From Tetrapyrgos nigripes (lineage: Eukaryota; Basidiomycota; Agaricomycetes; Agaricales; Campanellaceae), in the NCBI GenBank assembly GCA_013368315.1, contig JAACJM010000115.1, positions 186,001 to 250,000 of the forward strand: 64,000 nt of DNA. The letters run 5' to 3'. Under the pieces are notes generated by a model that was not told where the DNA came from, searched no databases, and was given only the letters and a program-made list of their open reading frames with translations. Position numbers and translations under genes: made by a program. How positions within the stretch are numbered: position 1 is the stretch's first letter; every line of letters starts with the position of its first letter. Positions 1 through 11,731 of the stretch are shown here, one piece after another.

Positions 1-1139
1 ATTCTCGTTGAAGAACTCAGAGAGAGCCGGGTCAACAGCAGTAGGTTGGAGTTGAAGGAGTTGGGAATAGCAGGGCGGGCAGAGACCGCGACAGTTCATC
101 GTAAGACTAGTGGTAGAGATGCTGTCAGTGTAGACCCGTTGACCATTATATTAGGGTCGGCGTCACGGCCCACGGATATCATCCGGTGCGGACCACAGTT
201 TTTCCTCTTCTCACGCTCTAGTCTTCCCGCCACCATCTTCTTTGGAGTTTGATGACGTAGAAGCCTTTGCAGCGCTCAGCTCTCGACACAGAAAGTGCTA
301 TGTACGCCTCCAGTCTACGTGTCAACCATCGGTTTCAAGTCTACGTCGAAGAAAATCTCGGTTACGATCCGTACAAGCGGTGTTCTCCACTACGCCCGTT
401 GAGTACGTTGAGTAATTATAAGTTGGCACCTAGTTAAATGAACCTCGTCACCTGGTCGACTGCTACATTCCGAATGCCTAAAAGGATCTGCCTCGATGCA
501 CTTAGCTCATAGATATCAAGTAGACATCTTTTCAATCAGCAAGCAATCATGTTCCGGACCTTCAATAGTGCTCTGCGTTGTTTCGGGAACTTTCAACCCA
601 CAACTTGGCACCAGCAACTACGGCACTTGATTTTCCCAGTTTCTCAAGTGAGCTTCTGAATGCGGCTCTGCTAGTCCTGCTGCGCTTTGTCAACTTAGAC
701 CAACTTGTCATCATACGTTCGATTCGGATTGGATTGAACTTGTCTTCAGATCCGCAACGCCACTTTTTTGAACCTTTTGCTTTGGTTTCCAGCTAGAAAC
801 CAGCATATTAAGGCCCCAAATGATTACAGTCAGCCAAGGAATAATTGCTCCCAGCCACTGCTCAAGACATTATCATTCTATCTAACCCCATCTTCACTTC
901 TCCCTCCCTTACTCCGCCGGACGCCACGGCACTCACGCAAATCCACCGAATTGCTTCCCGAGCCGGATATGGTCGTGGATCCTGGAACGGCTTCTGGAAA
1001 ATAGATGCATCATGCAGTGGCATCGGCTCAGCTAACAGCTAGCATTCCATCCTCTGAGGGCCTCTTCACTGCTTCAACAAAGTAGCAGTAAGTAATAAAA
1101 TCTTGAAAAGGAAGACTTGAGACGTATTCCCACCTGGTA
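1..1139. other. No gene recognised
   Basis: Only short open frames without recognisable motifs, splice structure or start context are visible here. The stretch is CpG-containing and looks like ordinary intergenic DNA next to the hypothetical gene that begins further right on the minus strand. Part of a gene lying left of the window could extend into it. Confidence 0.4.
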
Positions 1140-1175
1140 ATGAACGGAAGCCTCAGGCTACTCGCCCCTCAGTTT

Positions 1176-2257
1176 TCATCCCACAGTCTTCGCCCGACAA
1201 GGACTCCCGGTCCTAGAAAAATGACTACTAGTACTGTGGCGATGATTCCGATAGTGCCACGGAGGTGGGGTGAGTGCCCGCATCGTAGGTTCGGGTGCTG
1301 GCTCCTCATTCAAACAGCTGGTGCAGTCGAAATTGAAATCACGCCGGTCGACGAGTGATTTCGAGAATCTACTGCCAGTGCCAGTGTCGGTCGCGACGGC
1401 ACTGTTTCGTGTAATTGTCGGACTCGGACTCCTACTAGTACCAGTATCGGTGTCGGTACAAGTCAGAGACGGAGGAGGATCCAGTATAGGCATGGATATC
1501 TGACGCTGGAGCTGCATCAGAAGAATGCCAATACGTTCGAGTACGGTCAGTAAATGCCTCTCTGACTCACCATATGGTTAATCAAACCCACCTTTTTTCC
1601 ATGATTAAGTCCAATTTCTCTGTCTGACTCCCTCGTCGCTGTCACGGTGTCTCTTGTCAACTCCAACTCATCCATCCCACCTCCACCGTTACGTACACCT
1701 CCATATCCAGCGACATTCATAGGCACGTGCAGACGAAAATGGAAAGGCACATGTTTTCGTCTCTGTTTTGGTTTTTGATTCTGTTTCTGTTTTTGGCCTT
1801 GCGTTTCGAGGCCGTCACCTTGACGGTGGCGGACTGAGCGTTCTGATTTAGACATTTCCTGAATTGATGATGGACATACGCGTACACCACGGTTAACCGC
1901 CCAGGTTGCGTCAATTTCCGGTGTTGTATGCAGCCCAGGCTCAGGCTGGATTTGGATAGGTTGGGCGTCGAATACATCCGAGGTAGATTGATATCCTGGA
2001 TCCGCAGTCATACCAATGCGCATACCGTTGCCACATTCGTGATCAGAATCATGATTTGGTGATGTCGACGAAAGAGTCGATATCGATGCCCTCCGACGTG
2101 AAATAGGAATGCTCTCGGAATCCAGAGAGTTCAAGAGACTCAGACGGTCACTCGGGTCGCGGTATGTCACCGTACGTCGCTTGAAAAGTTTGCCTCCTAG
2201 ACTCGGGCGGGGGATCTTGTGGGGTAGTAACCCTAGAGTCGTCGACATTAGATGCAA
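1176..2257 (-). CDS. Hypothetical two-exon protein with PPPWHY motif
   Basis: Two minus-strand exons join cleanly. Exon 1 starts at ATG 2257 (a second Met lies 3 codons later) and ends at an ATG codon before a GTGAGT donor near 1570. Exon 2 begins after a CAG acceptor near 1515 and stays in frame to 1176. The predicted protein is Ser/Thr/Arg-rich and mostly low complexity, with a basic Gln/Lys run (residues about 150-170) and no signal peptide or membrane segment. The C-terminal part holds the string MRALTPPPWHYR. A closely similar string (MKALIPPPWHYK) ends the gene at 21413-22213, so the two belong to one family whose function I do not recognise. The last 20 or so residues could instead be intron. 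Disorder and Ser/Arg content would suit a nuclear regulatory protein, but that is a guess. Confidence 0.5.
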
Positions 2258-2338
2258 ACTAATGGTGGCCCGGGTATTAATAGGAATAAGAGCTTTGTAG
2301 GAAAAGGTGTATCGAATTAACCAATCTGGGAGGGTGAA

Positions 2339-2369
2339 GGATGGGGATGGGGATGGGGATGGGGATGGG
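2339..2369 (+). repeat. GGGGAT microsatellite
   Basis: About five tandem copies of the hexamer GGATGG/GGGGAT lie in the promoter-side flank of the 1176-2257 gene. It is G-rich on the plus strand. Confidence 0.9.
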
Positions 2370-2975
2370 AGCGAGCTAGGGAGTTTTCTGAGTACTTCCG
2401 GGGTCCTTAGGTGCTAGCCAGGTAGATAACTAACGAAAGTCGAGGCTTGCAATCCTTTTATACATTTGGCAGTTATTCTAGTTTGAAGTACGTACCGTAC
2501 ATCCAAGCTGTGATTGGCAATATTACTTCCAGGTAAATAAGTTGATAACACATGTATGATGCTCTGATCAACTTCAATATAGAACCTGAACTGGACTGAG
2601 TGAATGCGAAGCCAGAGACAACAATTATGTCTCCACGTCGGAGAGCTACTGCGGAACCTATTCTCGTCCATCGAACGGTGGCAACGCCTATACTAAATCA
2701 AGCTGAGCGCAGGCGGTCGGAAGGCGTCTGAGGTCGATGGACTTGTGCACTCAAAATCATGAAGATACTAAGCTTTATATCCAAGTTGCCAGCTGATACA
2801 GCGTTGTTTCAGCAAAGTGGCATATGTAAAACATCTTGAACCTTTCGAGTCGGTCACATCTTCGTCGAGGTCTGAATTGTTCGAGTTCCAACATTAGATT
2901 GTCAAACAGTGCCCTAGTGTACATATACTTGATACAATACTTAAAAACTATATGTCCAAATGGTCGAATAACATC

Positions 2976-5132
2976 TTACAACACTGCTCGTGTGTTTTCC
3001 TTTCTTCCCCTCGCAAGAACTCCCTCGACAATATGTTTCAACCCATCCTTCACCGCTTGGCTAAAGATCTCCCACCCTTCAGCAGTCTGATGCCTCTTCG
3101 ACGCCTGCACATTCAGGACCATCGATCCATTATATTCCCATGTACTGATGACAATAGCAGGTGTATTGTGCGAGCGCACACCAACTGACATCTCTGGCAC
3201 GAGGAAAGGAGGTTCGTCGTTGGTGCTAATCTTCTCTTTTTGGGCAAGAGGACTGAAATCGTTGTATAGACCGAGACGCTCCATATTGCCAATAGATGAA
3301 GGCATTATTCCGATGGGTTGGACGTAGAGAGATTCCGAGCACGGGCTGCCTACCACTGGAGCCATCCGTTCTGCCAAGCTCGCGGATAGGTGGTATGCGC
3401 TTGGCGGTTGCTGTAAAACCAAGACGTTAGTTGGGGAATTCCAAGAAAACGTTAGGCATCGATTCACCTTGGCACCAGCTTTCAATAGCCGGTCCGTGTC
3501 GGGGAGCAATTCGCCCCAAAAGGCAGTGGGGTTGTCGTACCATGTTCTGTGTACTTTTCCGTCTTTGAAGCTGAGGCATTTACGAATCGCGTTCATCGAG
3601 TGATATGACGGGACCATGAGGTTGAAAATCCCTCCAGATGTACATTGTTCATGGGTGACTTGATCTTTGGGCCAAATGAACGCACGCTAAGTAGAACGAT
3701 TTTAAAACTGTAAGAAAACAAACGGTCGTGTTGGAAGAGATTATCGAAGACGTACCATATTGACTGGATTGGCTGGGATACAGAAGACCTCTGATTTGAG
3801 CCAATTTTCTTCGATTAAAGTTGATAATGATGGGGAATTTTGAATCAACGATTCAGCGTGTAATGTTCTCAGCGCTTTCTCGACGTCAGCTAAAAGTAGC
3901 ACTGAGTTGAGCAATACTGTCAGCGAGCATCTGGTCTTTTGACACGCCAAGTTGATGGCTTGGGTTTCGGAGGGCGAAAGAATGATTTTTTCCAAGAGTG
4001 AATCTCCCTTCAAAGACTTTTGATCAACGGAAATGGGAATAGATTGGGATGGGAAAGGTATCCTCTCGAACACGATCTGTGAGTGCGGGAAATGGGTATG
4101 GATTAAGACAAGACATATTCAAGGGCAATTGAACTTGCGTACCTTTGTGAATGGATGGGTTTTCAAGGCTACTTCCTTACCGGCATCCGGCATGAAGACT
4201 GTAGAGGATGGAGTGAGCCGACAGACCTCCTCGCCCCATGCAAGCTCTTGATAGGGTACGAAGTTTGGCTGGGTCTGCCAGAGACTCTCTTCACCCGATA
4301 GAGGTGAATCTGCTCTATTCGAAGCCTGTGCACGATGTCTTGACTACATGAGTAGAGAATGATCGAAGCTACGAACCTGAACTTCCTTCGTGAGGAGTTT
4401 GAGGAACACATTACAGACGCTAAAGATCGCTCTCGCGTCACCCGACCAATCGGGGGTACAGAAACTGTATAAGGCAAACTCGTTAGCAAGGCCATTGATC
4501 TGTAGATGATAAAGATAAAAAATGCTAACGTGGTGAACCAATGCTTGTCATTGATGCCCCTGGCAATGTGTAACTCAGACGCAAGACGATCATTCGGATT
4601 CCAGAATTTTTCCTTCATCTCCATCTCCCACTCTGCAAATGTGCAGGGTTGTTCGCGCATTCTAATACTCTCATCTGCCCACGCTTCCAGGTCCTTCAGT
4701 CCATTAGCGGTCAATTTGGAATTGTGACCAATAATGTCGTACGAAAAGAGGAACGAATTTGGTTCAGGATCATCCATGATGGGAGTGCAACGGTAAGCTA
4801 TCCAAGGTGCATGGAAACGTAGCTTCATCCAAGCGGCTCGAGCATGCGTATATATTTTTTGTCGAGAGATTGGCTCCTTGAAAAGAAGATGAGCATTTCC
4901 GGACTGGTGCATGCTGCCCTCAGAATATTGACTGCAAGTGCAGTTGAGAATCAGCCAATGTTGCGATATAGCGGAGCTTTACGCACCTAGCACTTGCAGA
5001 GAACCTTTCCCTGCCATGTATACGTCTGATATATTGTGTACGGTCGGATGATAATTGGAACTCTAGGTGCGAATGCGGTAACTCCCCTCCTTGCAGCAGT
5101 GAAGCCGAGCCCTGATCGACAATAGCAGCCAT
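2976..5132 (-). CDS. CoA-dependent acyltransferase-fold protein, copy 1 (probably impaired)
   Basis: A multi-exon minus-strand gene of roughly 480 codons. Start ATG 5132 (MAAIVDQG) is chosen because it is conserved in the second copy; the upstream ATG at 5168 is not. Exons can be joined in phase at 4986/4932, near 4376, 4140/4070, 3757/3690 and 3472/3412. Visible features are an N-terminal segment with GNAHLLF, a central block aligned to the HxxxD site of condensation/CoA-acyltransferase enzymes, and a C-terminal NTPAIVISTWEYNG segment typical of the strand before the last helix in such folds. The catalytic His is replaced: codon 4449-4451 gives Asp (PDWSGDAR), where copy 2 has PHWSGDAR. An extra base in the C-run at 4557-4560 compared with copy 2 leaves the exon before this motif in a phase I could not join to the next exon. 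The family includes trichothecene and alcohol acyltransferases; the substrate here is unknown. Confidence 0.6.
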
Positions 5133-5228
5133 TGAAATGGGAAGAGTGGGCAAGGAATTGGTGGGCAAGTGGTGGGTAAGTGTGGGGCAAGTAGAGTTTC
5201 ATTCCTTGTTGCCTTGTTGGACGACTTC

Positions 5229-5234
5229 TATATA
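5229..5234 (-). promoter_or_regulatory. TATA box of acyltransferase-like copy 1
   Basis: A TATATA element lies about 97 nt upstream of the chosen ATG on the minus strand. The same element occurs at 10083-10088 before copy 2. Confidence 0.5.
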
Positions 5235-6585
5235 GCTGTGGTGTTCTAAGATGGCCCATGTGTACCCCAGTTCAGTAAGTTGTCAATGTCATACTGTGAT
5301 CTTCACAAATAAAAGATTAGGATGAAAATCATTTAATCCAATACCATAGCACCGGTGGACGCGTACGGGCTGACACAGGCTGCCACGGGTATGCGCTAGG
5401 AGGCGCTATCTTTGGTGCTTGAATCAGGGTCGTCGCCGTCGTTATACGACTTGTACATATGAGTAAGCAATTTTCGCGTCCGAGGTTCTACTAAGCCGTT
5501 AAAAGTGTACTTGAACAAGCAGCAAGTGGCTATCAACATCCGTGAAATAACTCAAAGAGGTTTTCGCAGTGTTAGCCTCACGGGGGCTGCGAGACTGCGA
5601 GCCCAATGTTAGTCTCTCATATCTTTTAAATGACAATTACTTACGGCACACAGAAGGTCTCCGTTCAATTGTGAAGCCGCAACGACGATCTCGCCGACGA
5701 TCACCCTACGCTGTGTGATTTTACTGTATTTCGCTGCTAAGGTTTTTGGGCAGATTGACGACGGACATATATGAACCTCAAGTTTTATTATCCCGGGAAA
5801 GATGTAGTCTACCACATAGGCGTCCATGATACATCGGGATGCTTCCCTTTGTTTCCTGGACCCAGGTGCATCAGCTCTTGGCTGCTCTTGGAGGCTCTTG
5901 GTCGTACATAACCATAGTAAGAGACTGTAAGAGACTCCTCCCGAGTGTGAATTGGAGTATATAAGAGTATATACCAGCCGAATTAGATTTTGATAATCAT
6001 TGATTGTGCCCTGCCGATTTCGATTTTGATAATCATGATTGTCCCGCGGAAGACCGCCATGTGGCATGAACATCTGTTTCTGAGCTGAGCTACATATGTA
6101 CTGGTCACACTGATCTTGACGTTAGAATGTAGATATGACTCTGCTAGGAAAGAAGGTAAGTTCGTGTAAAACAGAGATACAATAAACAGGTTGAAAATTA
6201 AATACAAGACCTCCCTCCCTCCAATCATCCTTGTCACGGTGATTGACGAGGCGCTTAGAAATTCAAAATGAATGAACGAGCGCTGGCCCGCAGAAGCCCG
6301 CAGGCGGCAGAGTCTCTACTTTCGGGGACCGTGAAACGCTCCTCCAGCGCAAGACTGAATGGTGGTGTAAAAAAGATCGAAAGACTCGCTTTTTCAAGTT
6401 CCTTGTGAGTTTTTCAGCGGCGCAAGCTCGACTCGGACGTGACTAAGAACGCGAAAGAAATCTTTATGATTTTCGACAAATGCTATGTATCAAGTTTGTC
6501 GTGCTTCAGCATAAAGGCAAATAAGATGTAACCCTAAGTGAGATCATATAGACCTAGAAGTACTAGGAACGAGCGATGAATAATA

Positions 6586-6862
6586 GAGAGCTTGTGCAGC
6601 CCAACCGGTGGCTGTGGTGGCTTACTCAGCGTGTGCACGTGGCAGGCATGAGGGGCCTACAGCCAACCGTTGGCTAAGCGCCAGCTGCTTCAAAATTGGG
6701 AGTAACATCCTCTGAAATTGATGAGTTACTCTACAGTAAGAGTATATATTGCATAGGGTAAGAACACAGCAGGAGGGCAATGCACACGTGTCTTAAATGC
6801 CAACCACGTCCACACGCTGAAAAAGCCAACCACAGCCACCGGTTGGCGCTGCACGAGCTCTC
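6586..6862. mobile_element. 277-bp MITE with about 58-bp inverted ends
   Basis: The left end starts GAGAGCTTGTGCAGC and the right end, read in reverse, starts GAGAGCTCGTGCAGC. The two ends stay similar for about 58 bp (both contain CCAACCGGTGGCTGTGG). TA flanks both sides (6584-6585 and 6863-6864), as expected for a Tc1/mariner-type target duplication. There is no coding capacity. It lies precisely at the end of duplication unit 1. Confidence 0.75.
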
Positions 6863-7321
6863 TAATATCACGTTGGTGTCCACCAAAATCGAGAGCTCGA
6901 TAGGAGTGCACCAGAAGATTTCGTAAACGAAAATTCGGTTGGATAGAGGAAGAACTGAGCTGGATGCTGCAGTTTTACTTTGGATGACGTTCCGAGATGA
7001 TGGAAGTACATGAAATATATCTTTTCTGACAACGTGGCAGCCTACTCGGCACCAAGCACCTTCTCAGCAAATTCTCCGCCAAGCTTTCGTCGAGCAACGA
7101 ACCAATGCCTAGTCCATGGCCTACATCTACCAGCATCTACCTCTTCAGAGTCAATAATTCAATCGCTTTTTGGGCAATTAGATGAGGACTCGTACCTGCC
7201 GCTGCATACAGTGGCCTGCACCGACATATTGTAAATTTCGTCGCTTGCAGATGTAGATATTCGTCGTTTTTCATGGGTCCGTTATCCGTTACTGACGAAT
7301 TGAAAGAAATGATACAGTGGT
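6863..7321. other. Spacer between tandem units, no gene seen
   Basis: Single-copy DNA between the MITE and the start of duplication unit 2. Only short open frames without motifs are present. Confidence 0.5.
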
Positions 7322-7891
7322 CATAATTAACGAAAGTTGATATTTGCAGTCCTTTTACACAATTAGCAGTTAATTTTGGTAAGTACGTACCGTACCTCCA
7401 AGCTGTAATTGGCAATATTGCTTCTAGGTAAATAAGTTGATAACACATGTATGTTTCTGGCTTCAATACAACTTCAATATAGAACCTGCGCTGGACTTAG
7501 TGGATACGGAGCTGGAAGCAACAATTATGTGTCCATATCGGAAGAGCAACTGGCCCACTGCGGAACCTATTCAAGTTGTCGCGCGTCGAACGGTGGCAAT
7601 GCCCATACATCAGGCTGAGCGCAGGCGGTCGGAAGGCGTTTGAGGTCGATGGACTTGTGCGCACAAAATCATGGAGATACTCACACTGGCATTGTATATC
7701 CAAGTTGACAGCTGATACACCGTCGTTTCAGCAAAGTGGCACGTGTAAAACGTCTTCGAGTCGGTCACATCTTCGTCGACGTCTGAATTCTTCAAGTTCC
7801 AACCTTACATTGTCAAATCGTGCCCCAGGGCATGGTGCATGTACTTGATATAACACTTAAAAATCATATGCCCAAATGCTCGAATAACATC

Positions 7892-9992
7892 TTATAATAC
7901 TGCTCGAGTGTCTTCCTTTCTTCCCCTCGAAGGAACTCCCTCGACAATCTGCTTGATCCCATCCCTCACTGCTTGGCCAAATATCTTCCAGCTTTCAGCA
8001 GTTTGATGCCTCTTCGATGCCTGTACATTCACAACCATCGACCCATTATATTCCCATATACTAATGACAATAGCAGGTGTATTGTGCGAGCGCACACCAA
8101 CTGACATCTCTGGCATCAGGAAAGGAGGTTCGGCGTTGGTGCCAATCTTATCTTTTTGGGCAAGAGGACTGAAATCGCTGTATAGACCCAGACGCTCCAT
8201 ACTGCCAATGGATGAAGGGATTATTCCGATGGGTTTGACGTAGAGAGATTCCGAACCTGTGCTTCCTACCACTGGAGCCATCTGTTCTGCCAAGCTCGCA
8301 GATAGGTGATATGCGCTTGGAGGTTGCTGTAAAAGCAAGACGTTAGTTGGCCTACTGGAATTCCAAGAAAACGTTAAGCATCGATTCACCTTAGCAACAG
8401 CTTTCAACAACCGGCCCGTGTCGGGGAGCAATTCGTCCCAGAAGGCAGTGGGGTTGTCGTACCATGTTCTGTGTACTTTTCCGTCTTTGAAGCTGAGGCA
8501 TTTACGAATCGCGTTCATCGAGTGATATGACGGGACCATAAGGTTGACAATCCCTCCAGATGTACATTGTCCATGGGCGACTTGATCTCTGGGCCAAATG
8601 AACGCACGCTAAGTAGAATGATTTAGAACTGTAAGGAAACAAACGGTCGTATTGGAGGAGATTATTGAAGACGTACCATATCGACTGGATTGGCTGGGAT
8701 ACAGAAGACCTCTGATTTGAGCCAATTTTCCTCGATTAAAGTTGATAATGATGGGGAGTTTTGAATCAACGATTCAGTGTGTAACGTTCTCAGCGTCTTC
8801 TCGACATCAGCTAAAAGCAGCACCGAGTTGAGCAATACTGTCAGCGAGCATCTGGTCTTTTTACATGCCAAGCTGATGGCTTGCGTTTCAGCGGGCGAAA
8901 GAATGATTTTTTCCAAGAGTGAATCTCCCGTCAAAGACTTTGATCAACGGAAATAGGAATAGATTGGGATGGGAAAGGTATCCTCTCGAACACGATCTGT
9001 GAGTGCGGAAAATGCGTATGGATTAAGACGGGGGATATTGAACTTGCGTACCTTTGTGGATGGATCGGGATTCAAGGCTACTTCCTTACCGGCATCCGGC
9101 ATCAAGACTGTAGAGGATGGAGTGAGCCGAATGACCTCCTCGCCCCATGGAAGTGAAGTTTGAGGTAAATTTGCTTTATTCAAAGCCTGTGCACGATGTC
9201 TTGAATACACGAGTAGAGAATGATCAAAGCTACGAACCTGAACTTCCTTCGTGAGGAGTTTGAGGAACGCATCACAGACGCTAAAGGTCGCTCTCGCGTC
9301 GCCCGACCAATGGGGGGCACAGAAACTGTAAAAGGCAAACTCGTTAGCAAGCGCCGTTGATTTGCAGACTATAAAGAAAATGTTAACGTTGTGAACCAAT
9401 GCTTGTCATCGATGCCCTGGCAATGTGCAACTCGGACCCAACATGACCATCACTCGGATTCCAGAATTTTTCCTTCATCTCCATCTCCCACTCTGAGAAT
9501 GTGCAGGGCTGTTCGCGCATTACAATACTCTCATCTGCCCACGCTTCCAGGATCTTCAGTCCATTAGCGGTAAATTTGGAGCTACGACCAATAATGTCGT
9601 ACGAAAAGAGGAACGAGTTTGGTTCAGGATCATCCGTGATGAGAGTGCAACGGTAAGCTATCCAAGGTGCATGGAAACGTAGTTTCATCCAAGCGGCTCG
9701 AGCATGCGTGTACATTTTTTGTCGAGAGATTGGCTCCTTGAAAAGAAGATGAGCATTTCCGGACTGGTGCATGCTGCCCTCAGAATATTGACTGCAAGTG
9801 CAGCTGAGAATCAGCCAATGTTGCGCTATAGCGGAACTTTACGCACCTAGCACTTGCAGAGAACCTTTCCCTGCCACGTACACGTCTGATATATTGTGTA
9901 CGGTCGGGTGATAATTGGAACTCTAGGTGCGAATGTGGTAACGCCCCTTGTTGCAGCAGTGAAGCCGAGCCCTGTTCGATAGTAGCAGCCAT
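7892..9992 (-). pseudogene. CoA-dependent acyltransferase-fold gene, copy 2 (frameshifted)
   Basis: Paralogue of the gene at 2976-5132 with the same exon order. It keeps an intact HxxxD motif (PHWSGDAR; His codon 9310-9312), which supports membership of the condensation/CoA-dependent acyltransferase fold. The exon before it joins in phase through a TATAG acceptor near 9368. One exon has lost a base: the T-run at 8939-8941 is one shorter than the matching run in copy 1 (4018-4021). This shifts the frame after PISVDQ and gives a TGA two codons later. The downstream exon from 8934 to 8684 is otherwise open in the old frame. The linker after SRHRAQA is about 16 residues shorter than in copy 1. 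A sequencing error in the homopolymer would restore a full gene, so I call it a pseudogene only provisionally. Confidence 0.65.
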
Positions 9993-10082
9993 TGAAATGG
10001 GAAGAGTGGGTAAGGGCAAGTGGTGAGCACGCGGTGGGCAAGTGTAGGGTAAGTAGAGTTTCGCTCCTTGTTGGACGACTTC

Positions 10083-10088
10083 TATATA
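10083..10088 (-). promoter_or_regulatory. TATA box of acyltransferase-like copy 2
   Basis: TATATA about 91 nt upstream of the ATG at 9992, in the same position as in copy 1. Confidence 0.45.
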
Positions 10089-11685
10089 GCTGTGGCGCCT
10101 AGGATGGCCCACGTGTATCCCATTCTGGCAAGTTGTTATACTGTGATCTTCCCGAATAACTTAAGATCAGGATGAAAGTCCGATGCCATAACACTAGTGC
10201 ACAGACTACCACGGGTATGCGATATCATTGCATGGGAAATGTACGTCGAGTGATTTGGAATTTAGAACATAGTTAGGGTCCACTTCGGTGCTTGAGAATC
10301 AGGGTCTTGTATAAGTAAGTAATTGTCGCGCCCGAGGTTTCTTCAACACTGACATGAGCCCTCCGAGGTTCGAAGCCGCTAAAAGCGCACTTGAACAAGC
10401 AGCAAGTGGCTATCAACATCCGCGGAATGACTCAAATGAGATTTTCGGATTGTTAGCCTCACGGGCGTCCCGTTGATCCTCGAGCTGCGAGCCTGCGAGT
10501 TCAATGATAGTCTCTCATATCACATTTGAGAATTACTTACGGCGCACAGAAGGTCCCGATTCAATTGTGAAGCCGCAACGACGATCTCGCCGACGATCAT
10601 CCTACGCTGAGTGATTGATAAGCCGTTCTGGTATGTTATAGCATGAAGGCTTTGTGGGCCACCGCTTCGCGTGGCAATAACGGCCGTTGTTTGATTGGTA
10701 CATTTTCGTTGAACTTCATCGATGCAAGGATGATGGTAGAGGACAAGAAGTAAGAGACTCCAGAAGACTGGATGTAGAGGCCGCCAGCTCGTCCTTTACC
10801 TGCCCTACGGTCCCAGGAACGCTAAGTAAATGTGTGCCTCCTGGAAACCGACGTTCAACACGTGGACCCATGCCGTGTAATAGATTCCTCCCCTACTTGC
10901 CGAATTCGATTTTGATAATCATAATTGTCCCGCCATGAACATCTGTTTCTGCTATTGGTCACACTGATCTCGAGGTTGCTGAGGCTAGATCTGATTCTGC
11001 TAGGATGGTAGGCTCGAATTGGGCTCAAATGGCCGTGTAAAACAGAGACATACTAAGCAGGTTGAAAATCAAAATCCAAGACATTCCCTCCATAGTGATT
11101 GACGAAACACTTAGAAAATGAATGAACGAGTGTTGGCCCGCAGAGTCTTTTCTTTCCGAAGCCACGGAGCGCTCCTCCTGTCCTCCAGGATTGGTACGCT
11201 TCAAGCTCGGCTCGACTAAGAACGCGAAAGAAGACTGTTTTATCGATAAATGCTGCGTATAAGTTTGTCGTGCTTCAGCAAAAAGGCATTGTAAGATTAT
11301 AGATGACACTCGTGCCTAACCCTAAGTGAGATCAAAGTGAGATATAGACCTAGAAATACTAGTAACGACTCACAAGCGGTGAATAAACCCAGGGGATGCC
11401 CGAGGCTGAGTACTTTCAACATCAGCAAAGCTGGCGGCCGCTACTACGGGGTTCGACGGCGTCAGACTGTTGGATTACATAATTCCTGCTGATCTGAATA
11501 GCGCGACGGTCACGAAATCTTTTTGAAGTTTCTTTTCTTTTCTTTTGTGGACCCTAGTACCCATTTCTTCTTGAAACACTTTATGCGCGCCCAGTGAAAT
11601 CTTGATGATAGTCCCGTTACGCCATGGTGATTGTCAGGCATCGCAATTACGAAGACCGCATCGTGGTCACCTTGGGATGGAGCAC

Positions 11686-11693
11686 TATATAGG
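11686..11693 (+). promoter_or_regulatory. TATA box of CYP505-like gene
   Basis: TATATAGG lies 46 nt upstream of the ATG at 11732. The same promoter stretch is retained in the fragment at 55337-55814. Confidence 0.6.
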
Positions 11694-11731
11694 AGTTCAA
11701 GAACAAGCGAGTCTCATTATCTGCTGTCGTC

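Larger units (their letters stand above)
2424..6584 (+). repeat. Tandem segmental duplication, unit 1
   Basis: This segment and 7322-11386 are collinear diverged copies in direct orientation, offset by about 4.8-4.9 kb. Matching landmarks include the 3' flank (2428 with 7327), the acyltransferase-like exons, the TATATA promoter, a block near 5640-5720 matching 10537-10610, a block near 6180 matching 11055, and the terminal sequence near 6545-6580 matching 11335-11385. Differences are substitutions and small indels spread throughout, so the duplication is not very recent. Homology ends exactly where the MITE at 6586 begins. Confidence 0.85.
7322..11386 (+). repeat. Tandem segmental duplication, unit 2
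   Basis: Direct diverged copy of 2424-6584 (landmarks given there). It carries the second acyltransferase-like gene and its promoter. It is slightly shorter than unit 1 owing to scattered deletions between 10130 and 11300. Confidence 0.85.

Noticed and set aside
5609..6073. 154-codon minus-strand open frame in the tandem unit
   Set aside because: Only a short part (VIVGEIVVAASQLN) is conserved in unit 2; the rest is broken there, so it is not supported as a gene.
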